Assembly (NCBI GenBank): GCA_031549665.1
Contig: JAVBPJ010000018.1
Span: 1 to 14,742, forward strand
Reading direction: 5' to 3'
DNA length: 14,742 nt
Source: Rikenella sp031549665
Lineage (GTDB): Bacteria > Bacteroidota > Bacteroidia > Bacteroidales > Rikenellaceae
Within the stretch, counting starts at the first letter, position 1. The number at the start of each line of letters is the position of its first letter. Below are positions 13,739 to 14,742 of the stretch, in pieces. The notes below the pieces were generated by a model. That model was not told the origin of the DNA. It did no database searches and saw only the letters and a list, made by a program, of their open reading frames with translations. Both the position numbers and the translations under genes were made by a program.

Positions 13739-14527
13739 TTATTCGGTCAATGCCCGTTTCGCCTCGATCCACAGCGTTTCCAGCTCGTCGGACGAAAGGT
13801 CGTGTAAAGATACTCCTTTTTCCCGGGCCTGCCGCTCCATGCGGTCGAATCGGGCGATGAATTTCAGGTTGGTGCGTTCGAGCGCCAGGTCGGGGTTGAT
13901 GTCGTACAGCCGCGCCGCGTTGATGATCGAAAAGAGCAGGTCGCCGAATTCGGCCTCCAGGCGCGCCGGGTCTTTCGCGTCGATTTCGTGCTGCACCTCG
14001 GCCGCCTCCTCCCGCACTTTGGCCCAAACGTCCTCGCGCCGTTTCCAGTCGAAACCCACCGACGAGGCCTTTTGCTGAATCCGGCACGCCTTGGGCAGGG
14101 CGGGCATTCCGGCCGGGACGCCTCCCAGAATGGTTTTGTTCCCGTCTTTCTCCTTCTGTTTCAATGCCTCCCAGTTCTGAGACACCTGCGCGGCGTTCTC
14201 CACCTGCACATCCGAAAAAATGTGCGGATGGCGGTAGATCAGCTTTTCGCACAACGCCTCGGCCACGTCGCCAATGTCGAACCATCCCTGTTCCTGACCG
14301 ATTTTAGCGTAAAATACCACGTGGAGCAGCAGGTCGCCCAGCTCCTTGCGAATCTGTACGGGGTCCTCCTTGACAATGGCGTCGGTCAGTTCGAACGTCT
14401 CCTCGATGGTTTGGTTGCGCAGCGAAAGCATCGTTTGCTCCCGATCCCAGGGACACTGTTCGCGCAAAATGTCCAGGATATCGAGTACCCGATCCAGTTG
14501 TGCAATTTTTTCTTCCTTTGAATGCAT
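13739..14527 (-). CDS. mazG: Nucleoside triphosphate pyrophosphohydrolase MazG
   Basis: The predicted product is 262 aa with two tandem MazG domains, as in the E. coli enzyme. It hydrolyses NTPs and dNTPs to the monophosphate and PPi, a house-cleaning role, and lowers ppGpp under stress in E. coli. The N-terminal domain has CPWDREQTMLSLRNQTIEE, EETFEL and ELGDLLLHVVF. The C-terminal domain has VGFDW, EEAAEV and EFGDLLFSIIN, so the EExxE...EXXD metal motifs are intact in both. It has its own -7 box upstream and is divergent from the presumed rRNA promoter. Downstream, in the same direction, are the carbonic anhydrase and exonuclease genes. Confidence 0.96.
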   Translation of the reverse strand: MHSKEEKIAQLDRVLDILDILREQCPWDREQTMLSLRNQTIEETFELTDAIVKEDPVQIRKELGDLLLHVVFYAKIGQEQGWFDIGDVAEALCEKLIYRHPHIFSDVQVENAAQVSQNWEALKQKEKDGNKTILGGVPAGMPALPKACRIQQKASSVGFDWKRREDVWAKVREEAAEVQHEIDAKDPARLEAEFGDLLFSIINAARLYDINPDLALERTNLKFIARFDRMERQAREKGVSLHDLSSDELETLWIEAKRALTE

Positions 14528-14558
14528 CTAATAATGAGTGTTTTAACGAAAAGATGAA

Positions 14559-14566
14559 CAAAGGTA
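14559..14566 (-). promoter_or_regulatory. -7 box for mazG
   Basis: Minus-strand TACCTTTG matches TAnnTTTG, 31 bp before the mazG ATG. No TTG at the -33 distance is seen. Confidence 0.6.
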
Positions 14567-14590
14567 CGGGAAATTTTTTCCTCGCAGCTA

Positions 14591-14620
14591 TTGTAGGAAG
14601 TAAAAAGGTTTATACCTTTG
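14591..14620 (+). promoter_or_regulatory. Strong promoter of a probable rRNA operon
   Basis: ATTG with TTG at 14591-14593, then exactly 19 bp, then TACCTTTG (14613-14620). This is the only promoter in the window with both the -33 and -7 elements at the consensus spacing. An A/T-rich tract with six T's lies upstream (14571-14579). Transcription should start near 14626 and run out of the window. Confidence 0.75.
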
Positions 14621-14742
14621 CAGCCGCTCTTGGGAAGAGAGGTGCGCCGTAACAGGCGCAGATTTTGGAAAGAGAGTGAAAGAATGAGAGTTCTTTGAAG
14701 TATTGTAGTAAGCAGCGTTCGGCGCTTTGCGGTGAGTAGAGA
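14621..14742 (+). other. Leader resembling the 5' end of an rRNA operon transcript
   Basis: The leader has no open reading frame of note. It has a CTCTT-GGG-AAGAG hairpin (14627-14639), a TGCGCC/GGCGCA hairpin (14643-14660), and GTTCTTTGAA (14690-14699), which resembles the conserved GTTCTTTGA segment found shortly before 16S rRNA in Bacteroidetes and likely acts as a boxA-like antitermination site. An AGCG...CGCT hairpin lies at 14714-14726. 16S rRNA itself is not in the window, so the rRNA assignment is inference. Confidence 0.55.

Overview
The window looks like chromosomal housekeeping DNA from an anaerobic, GC-rich member of the Bacteroidales, most like Alistipes/Rikenellaceae. This placement is inference. 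It rests on repeated Bacteroidetes -7 promoter boxes (TAnnTTTG, usually TACCTTTG) in front of genes, the absence of clear Shine-Dalgarno sites, a PG_1098/THUMP-like methyltransferase typical of the phylum, a Bacteroidetes-type alpha-oxoamine synthase, and an [FeFe]-hydrogenase maturase, which implies anaerobic metabolism. Most genes are around 60-68% GC in lines counted by hand.

Layout. Positions 80-4065 are read on the minus strand: nadK (NAD kinase), a low-GC GNAT acetyltransferase, glyS (glycyl-tRNA synthetase) and a secreted M23-fold protein that has lost its zinc ligands. Divergent from nadK, and sharing a face-to-face promoter pair with it, is the plus-strand pair pdxJ-cca (pyridoxine 5'-phosphate synthase; HD-domain tRNA nucleotidyltransferase), overlapping by 8 bp. 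A 667-bp non-coding stretch (6226-6892) follows, packed with hairpins. Next come a plus-strand SAM methyltransferase and tilS on the minus strand, tail to tail with a 20-bp overlap. tilS diverges from hydG (plus). hydG is followed by an alpha-oxoamine synthase (serine palmitoyltransferase-like) with a strong terminator. The right part is a minus-strand series: mazG, a gamma carbonic anhydrase and a DnaQ-like exonuclease. The last 150 bp hold a strong plus-strand promoter and a leader resembling that of a Bacteroidetes rRNA operon, so a 16S rRNA gene probably begins just beyond the window.

Themes. tRNA maturation and charging (glyS, cca, tilS) and cofactor supply (nadK, pdxJ) dominate. hydG stands without hydE, hydF or a hydrogenase gene nearby.

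Most unusual content. (1) Two inverted copies of a structured element (about 6314-6479 plus, 6642-6810 minus) share a 29-nt core (26/29 identical) and the same order of parts, while their stems differ in sequence but remain paired. This is the pattern of a structured RNA or single-stranded DNA element under base-pairing selection. (2) A roughly 169-bp MITE-like segment (12381-12549) has 17-bp imperfect inverted ends and a perfect 8-bp flanking duplication. (3) A 29-bp imperfect direct repeat lies upstream of the exonuclease gene. I found no CRISPR array, tRNA gene or complete insertion sequence.
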